Below, one piece after another: positions 1-10,327 of a stretch of DNA of 25,115 bases; position 1 is the stretch's first letter; every line of letters starts with the position of its first letter. The translations under genes were made by a program, and so were the position numbers. The notes below the pieces were generated by a model that had not been told where the DNA came from, did no database searches, and was given only the letters and a program-made list of their open reading frames with translations. Source of the stretch: Saccoglossus kowalevskii (lineage: Eukaryota > Hemichordata > Enteropneusta > Harrimaniidae). The stretch spans positions 441,204-466,318 of the forward strand of contig NW_003155237.1 in the NCBI RefSeq assembly GCF_000003605.2, in the 5' to 3' direction.

Positions 1-125
1 ACTAGTATCCTTTGTACATTTATAACAATATTATATTAACTATCGCTGGCAATAAACTTATATGAACAGGCAATTGTGGTTTTAACCCATTTTTTATAAA
101 CATACGCTAAATAAAGAATTCTTCC

Positions 126-240
126 TTACTCGTGTGAAATGTCTGGACAATATTGTTTATTTATAACTGTACACCATATCAATATTTCACATTATCCAGA
201 AGCATCCTTATTATTTGAATACAACATTTCACACGAGTAA
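126..240. repeat. Palindromic foldback element (MITE-like)
   Basis: A perfect 17-bp inverted repeat (TTACTCGTGTGAAATGT at 126-142 and its reverse complement at 224-240) closes a segment of 115 bp. Inside it a second, imperfect pair is visible (TCTGGACAAT near 142-152 against ATTATCCAGA near 191-200), so the arms are longer than the terminal match but contain an asymmetric insertion. The segment has no ORF. Size and symmetry fit a short non-autonomous DNA element or a decayed foldback. No clear target-site duplication is visible, so the element class is open. Confidence 0.5.
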
Positions 241-1342
241 CCACAGTGTTGGTCAAAATCATTTAAATGTCTACCCTGGTGTATTTACATTTCAAAGTTG
301 GTTATTATGCTAAATTGTAGAGCGGTATTTTCCATTATTTCTCCAGTGAACGGTTTGTTTGAACATATAATTTTTACCCGTACGGATATAAACTGTGAAC
401 CATTAATGAAGTTAAATACACCCATTAAATCAAATAATTAAAAAAAGATACCAATGGTAACTGTTATATCGTCTTTGTTGGGAGCACTATATGTTGCTTG
501 AATGTCTGCACTTCGCAAGTTTTCGTTTCTTCCGCACTTTTTTTTTCTTGCACATCCACCTAAATTTGATTTGTATGCATGTCACTAGTAAAGAACGCAT
601 TAACGAACTAAAGCACCGTGTAAATGACAAATAACAAAGAAAAGGGGGGAAACTTCCTTGCGTTCAACCCTTCTCTATGGTGAACATCTTTAATTGAAAC
701 TCTCTCAACACGCTTACAATTGAGGTTCATAATTCACCAATCATCTTGTGTGTCAACATTTGTAACTGCAACTGTTCTTAAAATTACTCAATGTGTTACA
801 GTTTGTGTAGTATATCTACATATTCTGTGAAACCTGTCATTTATCAACAACCAACCATAGAAAATATTTGTATCAATAAGATAAATTGAACTTGTTAAAC
901 TCAATAACAAGTGCATTACAAAAATAGTATCTTGTTACAAAGTTACAACGTTATCTAAGGCGAAGCATTTTGCTAGCTATCTTTAGTGAATTTCCATAAT
1001 AACATAATTAGCTTATTTTGCTTTTCTTCACACCAATGTTTTTACCCCACATACGACTCAAATGGTATATTTGTACCACACATAACGGCAAAAGAAAAAA
1101 AAATATATTTTCATGTCATTTGCAATGTAGTATTTCCCATTAGTATTCTTTCGCTTGTTGTGCATTAAATAATGCATTAAATTCCTGTCAGAAGCAAACT
1201 CAAACTGAGCTCATTTATGCAGTTCTAGCAACGTATTTATCATGGTAGTTTTTATGGTATGCAAAATAATGGATAGCTGGTCATTAATTGTGATATCTGG
1301 ATAAAGTAATTGACCCACGCTCAAAGCAAAACATATCAAACG
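241..1342. other. AT-rich intergenic stretch upstream of the lectin gene
   Basis: I see no coding exon, RNA gene or conserved repeat here. Short open frames exist on both strands, but they lack recognisable domains and convincing splice signals. Part of it probably serves as the upstream region, or holds a non-coding first exon, of the C-type lectin gene that starts coding at 1546. Confidence 0.4.
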
Positions 1343-1353
1343 TGCGCATGCGT
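1343..1353 (+). promoter_or_regulatory. NRF-1-like palindromic site
   Basis: TGCGCATGCGT matches the NRF-1 consensus (TGCGCATGCGC) at all but the last base, and it is a CpG-containing palindrome in a strongly AT-rich background. It lies about 190 bp upstream of the lectin start codon, where a promoter would be expected. The role is inferred from motif and position only. Confidence 0.3.
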
Positions 1354-1545
1354 ATGGCATACTGGATAATGAAACGAGGAGTTTCCAACTGAGCAGATCT
1401 CATTTTTCAGTCACGTCACATGTTTAATATTTTCTTACGTTATGCTTACGAAAAAGGAAAAACATAGTTTATTGTTGATCATCTCTATACTTAACATGAA
1501 AAACTTTCAAGGCGAGTATAATTTACATCTAAAGTAAATAGGTAT

Positions 1546-1815
1546 ATGTTGATTTCATTTCGTTTTCTGATTATATATCATTGCGTTTTAGCCTTGGCAT
1601 GTGAAGATGGGTGGTTTTCGCATGGCTCGCGATGCTATTATTATGGACTTTCCTTTGATACATGGTCAAACCATAGAGATGAATGTCAATCTTTGGGTAG
1701 TGACCTGGTAATTATTGATTCAGACGACGAGCAATTGTTTGTAGTCGCTAAGATGATGGAAGTAGCAGATGGTGATACGGTGGAAGTGTATAACACGTAT
1801 ATCGGGTTGTACAGG
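1546..1815 (+). CDS. Lectin exon 1: signal peptide and N-terminal half of CTLD
   Basis: This exon has 90 codons and ends in phase 0 at CAGG|GTAAAT. It carries the hydrophobic leader, the CEDGW...CYYYG start typical of long-form CTLDs and the helix with DECQSLG. It stops at IGLYR, the usual place just before the WVDG strand. Confidence 0.8.
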
Positions 1816-4533
1816 GTAAATATAAGATCTGTTTGATATGTTGGCATAATATGTGCATTTTAGGGCAAAATTCATGGGAAAATTAGCAGCGAAAAATTGA
1901 AATGTTATTGTTTAAAAACAGTTTATAAGGAACGTATAGTGGCATAAGCACAACACGTGACATTATTTACTTATGTTTTCGCATATCTAATTAACTTTGA
2001 GAAACTACCCCTATTTGACTACGATATAATAGCCTTGGGAGTTACAATACATCCATCTGTCCACGCAAAAGTTATACAGTTAACAATCACAGTGGTAACG
2101 GATTTCAATTCATAATTCTAAAACTGTATTTTATAATTATAAATAAAATAGTAAATAAGCCAACTCCGCCAACAGCGGAATCCACAATCTAATTTAAAAA
2201 TCTCGAAAACATAACACATTACAATAGAATCAATTCAGGGTACGACTTTCTGGAAACCAACCAAATGGTAATGTGAGATGTAAAGAAAAGAACATTATAC
2301 CCCGCTGCGTCGCCTGTCACATAGCTTCCTTCTTAATATACATCTCAAACCGCTCATGTTCATCAGTTGGGAATTCAAACAACCAGGCATATAAATACAT
2401 AACTTTCTTTGGAAAATAAATCAACCAACAACAGTTAATAGTATCGCTTCCTACTACCCAGACAATTATGACATCAGAGATCATTTGGCCCAAATTCCTT
2501 CCATACAATCTTTCTACCCCATGGTTTACACCGCGCTACCATTGAATTACCACATATCTGTCAACGTCAGAATCCAAATAACCACCCCCAGTTCCTCTGG
2601 GTGGATGGAACAGTTATGACAGCGTCGCACTGGGACGCTGGAGAGCCAAATGATGAATTAGATGCTTTATCCGGAGATTGTGTCGAACTTCGAGTGGACA
2701 GAACTGACCCATTAGCAAGATGGAATGATGTTGCTTGTTACTCACCAAGACGTTCTATATGTGAAAAACCAGGTATGGCAAAATACGTATATACCATCGT
2801 ATGAATCAGAGTGACCCTCGACTGCATAATGCATTAAAACAGCTTCCAGTCATTGACACGACCGTCCACTTTTCTCCAATATTATATTATAAAGGAATAG
2901 TGTCCATTAATCATAACAAAGCAATTTCACACTTTCAGGTACATTTATCCCAGAACCTACAATTAGTACTACTCATAGAGTCATGACTGCTTCACCAATA
3001 ACCACAAATAAACTCGCTTCAACATTACAAACCACCACAGCCCAGCTCTCCGATTTAGACATGGACATCTTAAATACGATAACGACGCCAGAGGAAACAA
3101 CATCTCATGATGTCACATCGGAGGTAATGGTGAGTATTGTGTGGTTTTAAGATTCTCTCGAGAACCACTAGCTTCAATTGTGTGTATGAAGTAACATATT
3201 AATGGCTTTTGATATGATTGTATGACAATGTTATGCTTATTTTTTGATTGCGAAACATATGTAGATGTTTAAACATCAAATAATTTTTAAGACGCCGTAG
3301 TAGTAGTTTTTGACCAAAATGATAAAATAATAACACAAATGCCATTAACGACAACTAAAAAGTAGGTTAGATATCGCCTACATTATATTGAATAATTGTA
3401 TTTTGGGAGTTCTGCTTCAAGTTCAATTGGGAAGTTTATCATATTATTATGTTATCGTAGCTTACAAAGGAGTTATCCACTGGTGGAGAAACCATAACAA
3501 AATCATCTACCAATATTATACCTCACATGACTACTACAAGAGCTACAACACCACTGGAATCCACCAATTCGACAGTGGTAACATCATATACTGGAAATAC
3601 ACAATCATTAGGAGAAAGAAGATACATTGAGCCGGCAGATTGCTACTCATGTTGTGTGGGTAAGGGCATACTATTACCTTTAAATACTAGAATGTTTATA
3701 GAAGTGATTCACATAATATTATCTTGTAAACTACCAGATGAGTACATAACGCGCTGCTTTGATGGAAAAAAAATGATATTCAGTGTTTAGTATGGTTATA
3801 TTGTTCTTATAAAGATAAAGTCTGTTTAGAGCAAGACGCGATTTGCACAATTAATGAGCGAGAGAATACTGTTTGAGCGAATACCAAAAAAAAGTCAATT
3901 AATTGCAATACATATTGTTGGCGATTACACGTGATGATACAAATCACTTGCCAATTGTAGTTTTGAACATATGAAATTAATCAAATTCATGGTAAAATGA
4001 ATAAATATATCATTGAAGCAATCTGAGATCATTTGTTATAAGTTTAGCTTATCGGAGACTACACAGTTTAACCTACCAAATGAACTACCAAATGAAAACA
4101 ATAGGATGGAGTAATAGTGTAAAAACATTGTACCTACATTTTGCCTCGTGCAGTCTGATATAAAGCCGGGGTAATGGTGGGGGGGGGGGTGGTGACCAAA
4201 GCGCTGATTTATTGTGATCGAATCACTAAATAGATAGATAGTTAATAGAAAGCGCATGGTCAATATGGTTGAATGTGTCTTGTGTCAGTGCTTCATGAAA
4301 ACATACACATAGTACAGTTACATGGTTAATTACTGTCTGTACCTTCGAATACGCGGATTACAAGAAATGCATGCGACATATGTGAAAGTTTACTTGATAG
4401 CTTATATTTCTTCATTGCAGATTCAGAGTTTGTGATCAATTTAAGTATCATCTTTGCTGTCGGGTGCATTACTAGTTTTGGCTTTGCAATTCTGTTCTCA
4501 TTCATGGCAAGTAGGTCAGCCCAGAAAAATTAA
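1546..4533 (+). CDS. Type I transmembrane C-type lectin, five exons
   Basis: Model: join(1546..1815, 2592..2772, 2939..3129, 3470..3659, 4421..4533), 945 nt, 314 residues; every junction keeps frame. Residues 1-18 form a hydrophobic signal peptide. Residues 19-150 are one CTLD with six cysteines (C19, C30, C47, C120, C139, C147). E108-P109-N110 and W134-N135-D136 are the Ca2+/sugar-binding motifs of mannose-type CTLDs. Residues 151-270 are a Thr/Ser-rich stalk, probably O-glycosylated. C272, C275 and C276 precede a membrane helix (about 281-306), followed by an eight-residue tail. The protein probably binds glycans at the cell surface as an adhesion or immune-type receptor; no tail signalling motif is visible, so a partner would have to transduce any signal. 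The start is the only ATG giving a signal peptide in this frame. Function is inferred from the fold. An additional 5' UTR exon is possible. Confidence 0.8.
2592..2772 (+). CDS. Lectin exon 2: sugar-binding half of CTLD
   Basis: The acceptor is CCCCCAG at 2591. The exon opens in phase 0 with FLWVDGT, which continues exon 1 as in other CTLDs. It holds GEPND, GDCVEL, RWNDVAC and ICEKP, so all Ca2+-site and C-terminal cysteine landmarks are intact. The donor CCAG|GTATGG leaves phase 1. Confidence 0.82.
2939..3129 (+). CDS. Lectin exon 3: Thr-rich stalk
   Basis: The acceptor is CTTTCAG and the exon enters in phase 1. It encodes about 63 residues rich in Thr/Ser with no cysteine. The chosen donor is ATG|GTGAGT after 3129; GAG|GTAATG after 3123 is a weaker alternative that also keeps frame and would remove two residues. 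Confidence 0.68.
3470..3659 (+). CDS. Lectin exon 4: stalk and juxtamembrane Cys cluster
   Basis: This exon continues the Thr-rich stalk, with an N-S-T glycosylation sequon. It then gives a dibasic GERRY segment and DCYSCCV just before the membrane. The acceptor is taken at ACAAAG|GAG; a second AG nine bases upstream (after 3460) is also in frame, so two in-frame acceptors compete. The upstream pyrimidine tract is poor, which makes this the weakest junction in the model. The donor GTGG|GTAAGG leaves phase 1. Confidence 0.65.
4421..4533 (+). CDS. Lectin exon 5: membrane segment and short tail, stop
   Basis: The acceptor is TTCTTCATTGCAG. In phase 1 the exon gives DSEF, a continuous hydrophobic segment of about 25 residues, then a tail ending SRSAQKN and TAA at 4531-4533. 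The membrane segment lies where a type I receptor would have it, and the phase agrees with exon 4. Confidence 0.75.
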
Positions 4534-4777
4534 ATGTATCTACATGATGGGAAGTGTTAGCAATGCATTGGAAAATATGGATGAGAATATGACACGAGTT
4601 CAGCAGTAGGAAAGACATTAATAACACGTTTTAGTGCCGTTTTTTGTGTTTTCTCCAGTCTTTAATTTCTATCGTATACACAATATTGTATACACAATTA
4701 CAAAACAAAGTCCATAGATGTGCATTTAGCGGAATCATAAATTACAGCATATGAGTACACAATACAATTTGACATGT

Positions 4778-4783
4778 AATAAA
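4778..4783 (+). terminator. Poly(A) signal AATAAA of the lectin gene
   Basis: A canonical AATAAA lies about 245 nt after the lectin stop codon, in an AT-rich, non-coding stretch that fits a short 3' UTR. Confidence 0.5.
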
Positions 4784-5119
4784 TGTATATTTTATAATTT
4801 AATTAATTTATTTTTACTGTTATGTATGATAGAATTTACTTAATTGGAATGTATAATTAGATACAATTAAAACATAATACGAAAAGCAAAATGTTAAGTA
4901 TGTTACATTATGATACAAATGTGTACATGGTACACATCATTGTTATGATATACTTGAATCCACCACAGTTCTGTAGGAGTAAAACGCCTCCTCCCCTGGT
5001 GATGTGCTTTTCTATGGAGGGGGGTTCCCGAGGGAAACGTACAATTCCGGTTAGTTCAATGCAATCAGCATTACACTGACTAACTCTCCATTCAATGATG
5101 TTTTCCATTAATCCCAGTC

Positions 5120-5560
5120 GTTCAGGTCATTGCCGCCAAGTTACGCTATGGTATACACCCCCGAAGTATTATCAGGGGGAAATTCTGTACTCTCGGGGTT
5201 CTCCACACTGTCAGGGGGTAATCTCGTCTCGTCTCTATATCTCGTCCCCTTGAGGTACGGGATCGGGGAAGTCACTTATACTTTACAGTCAGATAAGGCA
5301 CACACAACGAAATACGTTTCAGCTCTCATCTTAGTCGGTCTTTTGGAGCACTCTATAAGACACAGCGCCCTGGGGAAAAGTCCCCAAGACTCTCACAAGG
5401 CTGAACCAAGGCTCGCCCAAGACTGGACTGCCTCAAGGCTCGCCCTGGACTGGACTCGACTCTCCAGGACTGCTCTCTCTCTCTACTGCGTCTGTCGTGG
5501 AGTACTCTTTAAGACCAACTCAAACTCTCTTTATTCATTTTCAAAACTCTAACCAATTAC
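5120..5560. repeat. GC-richer, CpG-containing repeat-like block, unclassified
   Basis: Base composition changes sharply from the AT-rich surroundings. The block contains short internal repeats: GTCTCGTCTCTATATCTCGTC near 5225-5248, and an imperfect direct repeat of about 28 bp built on AAGGCTCGCCC..GACTGGACT at 5399-5460. It also has a TATAAG box near 5354. A 140-codon open frame on + (5130-5552) is low-complexity and matches no family I know. The block could be a solo LTR, the end of a transposon or a promoter region. It sits directly upstream of the decayed LINE. Confidence 0.3.
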
Positions 5561-5882
5561 AAAACAGTAAAAAGACTCTAGGGCGTAACCTTCAATCATA
5601 AAGCCAATCACACTAAGTACTGAATATGTCATATCTTTTGATTAATCGTTCACTACATTAATAACTATGGATATAAACTGTCAGAATGAGTAGTCTAAAA
5701 AGCGGCGGTTATCTGGTATTTAGTTCCAAATCACTGAGCCAAGTTCCGTCCAAAACTTCAAATAGGCCTACACGATGACAGACATAACACAGCAATTCGC
5801 TAATAATCAACTAATTAAGTCGGTCAACAGATACGCAAAAACAAATTCATGACAGTATTTGCACTCGACATCTTTATTAGGT

Positions 5883-6470
5883 TCTAATTGTAAGGGCGAC
5901 TCTCGGGGTGTTGGGATTTTGTTTGAAAAATATTTTTTTTAAAAACAATCCATGCTTTTAAAGGGGATAGCAATGATAACAATATGTTACTTGATTTGAC
6001 AGTTCAAAACCTGCGTTTTACGCTGGGTACTATTTATGGCCCAAATACAGATAAACCAGCTTTGTTTGATGACATTTGTGACATTTTAGAGGATTTTGGA
6101 AATATCAGTGTTATTTTGTGTGAAGACTGGAATATTTTTCCCAAATTTAATTTAGATTCAAAAAATATAAAGTACAAAATAATCCTAGGGCGAAATTAGT
6201 AGTCGAAAGATTAAAATATATTTATAGTTGGAGTGACATTTGGAGAAATAAAAATTCCAACACAGCTCGTTCTACCTGGCACTAACCAAATTCACTACAA
6301 CAGAGTCGCCTTGATTACTTCCTCGTATCTTCTGATATTACTACATTTGTGGCTAAAGCAGGTATCTCATATGGGTCTAGGTCAGACCACAGTTTAATAA
6401 CGCTGTCATGTAATTTTACCTTGCAAGGTCGGGGTCGAGGATTTTGGAAGTTGAATTATCATTGTTAAAT
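5883..6470 (+). pseudogene. LINE endonuclease remnant
   Basis: In shifting frames the segment shows SRGVGILF (5901-5924), then TIYGPNTDKP, then ILCEDWN in place of the usual C/GDFN, and finally RLDYFLVSS and the catalytic SDH motif (about 6380-6400), followed by GRGFWKLN. The N-terminal third of the endonuclease is missing, and stops at several points make it non-functional. Confidence 0.85.
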
Positions 6471-6884
6471 GATAAGAATATGTTTAAAAAAGTAAAAGAT
6501 TAATGAAATAACCAAACAGTATGTTAATACAGAAAATAGTGATCTTGATGAATTCATTTGGCCTTTTACCATTGACCCACAGCTCTTTTTTAATGTATTA
6601 AAATGAATATTAGGGGTATGACAATTGCTTATAGTTCTCAAAAGAAAAAAGAAAGATAAATAGAAATTTAATTTTGAGTCTCAAATTAGCGATTTAGAGA
6701 AAAATATTGCTGTGAACAGTTTTTTTGTTTAGTTCCATATTTAGAGAAGAAAAAACAAGAATTAGAATTTTTTCATAAAGAGACATCAAGGGGGGTAATG
6801 CTTTGCTCAAAAGCCCGGAAAATTGAATTAGGAGAAAAATGCACTAAAATATTTTCTGAATTTAGAAAAGAGAAATTATATTGA

Positions 6885-7800
6885 AAAAACAATCACCGCC
6901 CTCAAAGTTGATGACACAATTGTTACAGACCCCAAAGACATTCTAGCTGAGGAAAAACGATTTTATGAAAAGCTTTACAAAAGTTCTGCTACTGAGCAGA
7001 TTAATAATTACGAGGAGTTTGATGATCACTTACCGCAATTGTCAGCTGAGCAGCAGGCATCTGCCGAGGGCGCTATAACACTATCTGAATGCGTCTATGA
7101 ATCAATCTATAGTATCTCAACAAATGTCGATTTCTCGACGAGAAGGAGGTATCACTTTGATTCCCAAAATAGATAACGACAAGTCTTTTTTTTTAAAAAA
7201 TGGCGTCCAATCACTCTTTTAAATATTGACTATAAAATTGCCACTAGTTGTATAGCAGAGCGTACTAATTAAGAAATTATTGACAATTTCGATCAGTGAT
7301 ACTCAGACAGGTTATATAAATGGCAGATTCATGGGAGACAATACTCGTTTTGTTTATGATATGTTGCATTATACAAAAGAAAATCAAATTCCAGGGCTTT
7401 TATTGTTACTGGACTTTGAAAAGGCGTTTGACAGTATAGAATGGGAATATATTGATGCTACTTTACACAAATATAACTTTGGGATAAATTTAAGAAACTG
7501 GATCAAATGTTTTTATACTGATATAAGAAGTTGTGTTATAAACAATGGTTATACTTGTAAAATGTTCAATGTTTCTAGGGGGTAAGGTAGGGAGACTCTT
7601 TGTCTCCTTACCTCTTCATTTTAGGTATTGAACTGCTTGCTGTGGCTTTGAAGGAAAATACTAATGTCAGGGGTGTAAAAATTCAACACAAGGAATTGTT
7701 ATTGGGGCAGTGTGCCGATGATTTATTTTTGACACTTGTCTATAAAGTCAGTCTTTTCCATCCTGGACAATTTCAGTCACATTTCCAGTCTTACCGTTAA
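6885..7800 (+). pseudogene. LINE reverse transcriptase remnant
   Basis: Recognisable blocks in order are ALKVDDTIVTDPKDI, a short LSECVYESI piece, GGITLIPK, KWRPITLLNIDYKIA, QTGYINGRF, DFEKAFDS, SPYLFILGIE and the catalytic box. That box reads CADD instead of YADD. Between LSECVYESI (about 7080-7110) and GGITLIPK (about 7145) the usual block with NKSPGxDG is missing, so the fingers carry an internal deletion. Frameshifts occur near 7190, 7265 and 7585. Confidence 0.9.
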
Positions 7801-8540
7801 TGTTCAAAAATCAAAAGCTATTGGTTCGGATCAAAAAAACAAAAAACAAAGAACAAATTTGTCCAAATCTACATATAACTTGGCTGGAACATACTTTTGA
7901 TTTATTAGGTTTGAATTTTGATTTAGATTTGCAGATAATGGTGGCAAAGAATTATAAGACCAGACTCAAAAAGGTAACTTCGCTATTGTAAATGTGGAAA
8001 CAGAGATCATTATTACTAATTGGTAAGGTAACAGTAGTTAAAAGTCTGGTGGTACCACAATTAGTTCATCTTTTTACATCATTGCCAAATCCGTCCAATG
8101 AATATTTCAATCAACCTAACAATGTAATTTTTTATTTCGATTGGAATGGAAAAGCAAAGATCGACAGAGAGACGCTTAATCTTTCGCGGGAACAAGGGGG
8201 ATTGAATGTAATGAACACGGCAAGGTTTGCAAGCTCGTTAAAAACGGCTTGGGTTCAAAGGTCATTGTTAAAGTGCTCACATCCGTTGAAAGCACTTTTT
8301 CCGCTATTTTTTAAGCAATCTGATACGCCCAGGTTTTGGGAAGCAGATTCCAGGTTTATAAGAAATCTAAGACATTGCATATCTAACGATTTTTGGACAA
8401 ATATTTTAGAAACGTGGGAACTTTGTATCTCGAGAAAAGGTAAATGCGGTATAGTTGGTACAACTCTCAAATATGTATTAATAACTCCTATGTTATCAGA
8501 AATGCGGCACAGAAACAATAATGAAATAAATGGTAAATAG
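7800..8540 (+). pseudogene. LINE ORF2 C-terminal region remnant
   Basis: Two adjacent open segments (7800-7991 and 7992-8540), in the same frame and split by one stop, encode LLGLNF, the KSLVVPQLVHLFTSLPNP stretch and a GGLNVMNTARFASSLKTAW-type stretch, typical of the region after RT in Tx1/L1-like elements. The 182-codon piece is the longest uninterrupted part of the element. It ends without the remaining C-terminus. Confidence 0.85.
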
Positions 8541-9530
8541 TTTCACGAGGTGCATCTTTGTAGATGTGAATTCCGCTAGGTCATTCTTATTATCCTATAA
8601 GCTCAGCTAGTGAATTTATTCCTTTACTCATATGACTCGGAATTGCTTCAGGAACACAGAGGGGGCGAAATCATTAAATTTCACATACACTGATGATGTA
8701 CTTTCAACAATCCTTCCATCAATGATTATTATCTTTCTATGATATTTCCCCATCTTTCTAGTAAAATCTTTTTTTCCTTTTTACATGATGTATACATTTC
8801 CAATCTTGTTTGATATGCTTGTACTTGATAACTTCATAGACTCCTGTCTTCTAAGCTACTAAGTCAATGGTTTCTAAGAGAACTTCCCATCCCATTGTTC
8901 TATCATGATTTATATTTCAGTCAGTTTGACAGTGGTTGCCATGACATATACTGATAAATGTTAATGACAAGACCAGATGGCGAGCTGGTCGAAATCAACC
9001 AAAAACATCTTATGACTGCAGTTTTTAAGATACAAGACAGTAGCTGTAATTCTAAACCAATGTTGTTTGTGATTTTAAATAAGGTAGTATCTTTGTGGAA
9101 TGTTACTGCGAGATTATTACCCCATCAATATTAGTTAGCGTTGACAATGTATAGAAATGTTTTCTCCAGACAGCTTGACGAGTAATTAATTGATTATGAT
9201 GTGTAAAACTTTCATGTGATTGGTTGTTTGTTGGAAGGCAAGGCAAGGCCTTGGAGTCTCTTATACTGATTGTAATTGGTTAATGAGTGACAAGAAATAA
9301 AGATGGATTTAATGCTGTCTCGGGTGAATACCAGGGACTTGGCAGAGAATCGTTTTGGGAACATGAAAGAAGCTTGTGTGTGTCTTTTGTCAGCCTAGCG
9401 TGGAAACGACCAAACCCCGGTTACCTAAGTGAAAGGTTTTTAACCATCAAAAATACCTATCACAGTTCGGGCGTTTCTGTGGCAGATATCATGAATTAAT
9501 CATGAGCAGTGTTCTCCACAAATAAAATTT
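8541..9530. other. Intergenic, no recognisable gene
   Basis: I see no domain, RNA gene or clear repeat. Short frames on both strands (for example 9287-9499 on +) have no recognisable product. The left part may still be unrecognisable 3' sequence of the LINE. Confidence 0.4.
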
Positions 9531-9690
9531 AAAGAGTGGCGCTAATTTGCATATAATTAGTATAATTAATTTACATATAATTAGCATACTAATCAAACAT
9601 TTCAAAGGAAATTCTTAGCACTTTTATATTTACATCAATTAAATACTGTGATTCAGTGATCAGTGATTCAAATTCAGTGATTCAAAACAC
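9531..9690. repeat. Short AT-rich and ATTCAGTGAT direct repeats
   Basis: CATATAATTAG occurs twice within 35 bp (about 9549-9588). It is followed near 9650-9685 by several overlapping copies of GATTCAGTGAT. These are simple local duplications without coding capacity. Confidence 0.45.
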
Positions 9691-10000
9691 CCGCATAAGT
9701 TTCCAGAAAATACATTGAATACAAATTATTTAAAACCTCCACATCGAGGTAAAATACAGGCTACAGGCTTATTTGTCGCAGGTGATAGTGTTTTGCGAAT
9801 GTATAATAATGCACATGGTGCAATACACTGTCAGCTGCCCATATACCACATAATTGCTAAAAGCGACACTGGTATTGTTTTTAGAAACCATGCTTATTGA
9901 TAGCATTATGAAGATACGCTTGAAACGTTTCAATACAAGCAAGGTCCATATATCATCCTTTTGTACACTATTTAGAGGGGTGGCAAGGGGGTAGCTGGTA

Positions 10001-10315
10001 TAGTTTTACGGGAAATAAAAAGGGCTTTTTACAATTTACAAGAAAAAAAAGACGTTTTTACAGTTTACAGTGAAAATCGAATGTTTACAGTTTACAGAGA
10101 AAATAAAGGTTATTTTACATTTTACGGAAGATTAAGAAAGAAAACCTAGAAAATTCTTGTACGTACCGAGAAAAATGACACATTTTTACAGTGTACGAAA
10201 AAAATATTTGATTGATTACGTTGTACGTCTAGCCTATGATTACAGAATTACGGAATTTATTTTTTCAATTTACGTTGTACGAACAAAAAATATTGCAATT
10301 ACGCTGAACGAAAAT
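10001..10315. repeat. Degenerate tandem repeat, unit about 28-30 bp with paired TTTACRG/TTGTACG
   Basis: Successive units share a paired core such as TTTACAGTTTACAG followed by GAAAA (near 10029, 10055, 10083 and 10113). Towards the right the core drifts into TACAGTGTACG and TTACGTTGTACG (10185-10305). The array is followed directly by a poly-C run at about 10317-10327. Units are too diverged for a recent minisatellite. Short ORFs across it are by-products of the repeat. Confidence 0.6.
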
Positions 10316-10327
10316 ACCCCCCCCCCC

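Larger units (their letters stand above)
5883..8540 (+). mobile_element. Decayed Tx1/L1-like LINE (non-LTR retrotransposon)
   Basis: The order of pieces is that of LINE ORF2: AP-type endonuclease, linker ending in GRGFWKLN, reverse transcriptase and the long C-terminal region with LFTSLPNP and the GGLNV..ARFASSLKTAWV pattern. Wording such as QTGYINGRF.GDN, LLLLDFEKAFDS and W.PITLLN.DYKIA fits the L1/Tx1 clade as known from marine invertebrates and fish. The copy is 5'-truncated inside the endonuclease, broken by many stops and frameshifts, and has lost part of the RT fingers. No ORF1 is visible. No clear poly(A) tail or target duplication is visible at the 3' end, so the right border is approximate. 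Confidence 0.92.

Noticed and set aside
1517-1525. TATAATTTA as a TATA box for the lectin gene
   Set aside because: It is only about 20 bp before the ATG, which would put the transcription start at or after the start codon. Such strings are common in this AT-rich DNA.
3264-3277. GATGTTTAAACATC palindrome in a lectin intron
   Set aside because: A 14-bp AT-rich palindrome is expected by chance in a window of this size.
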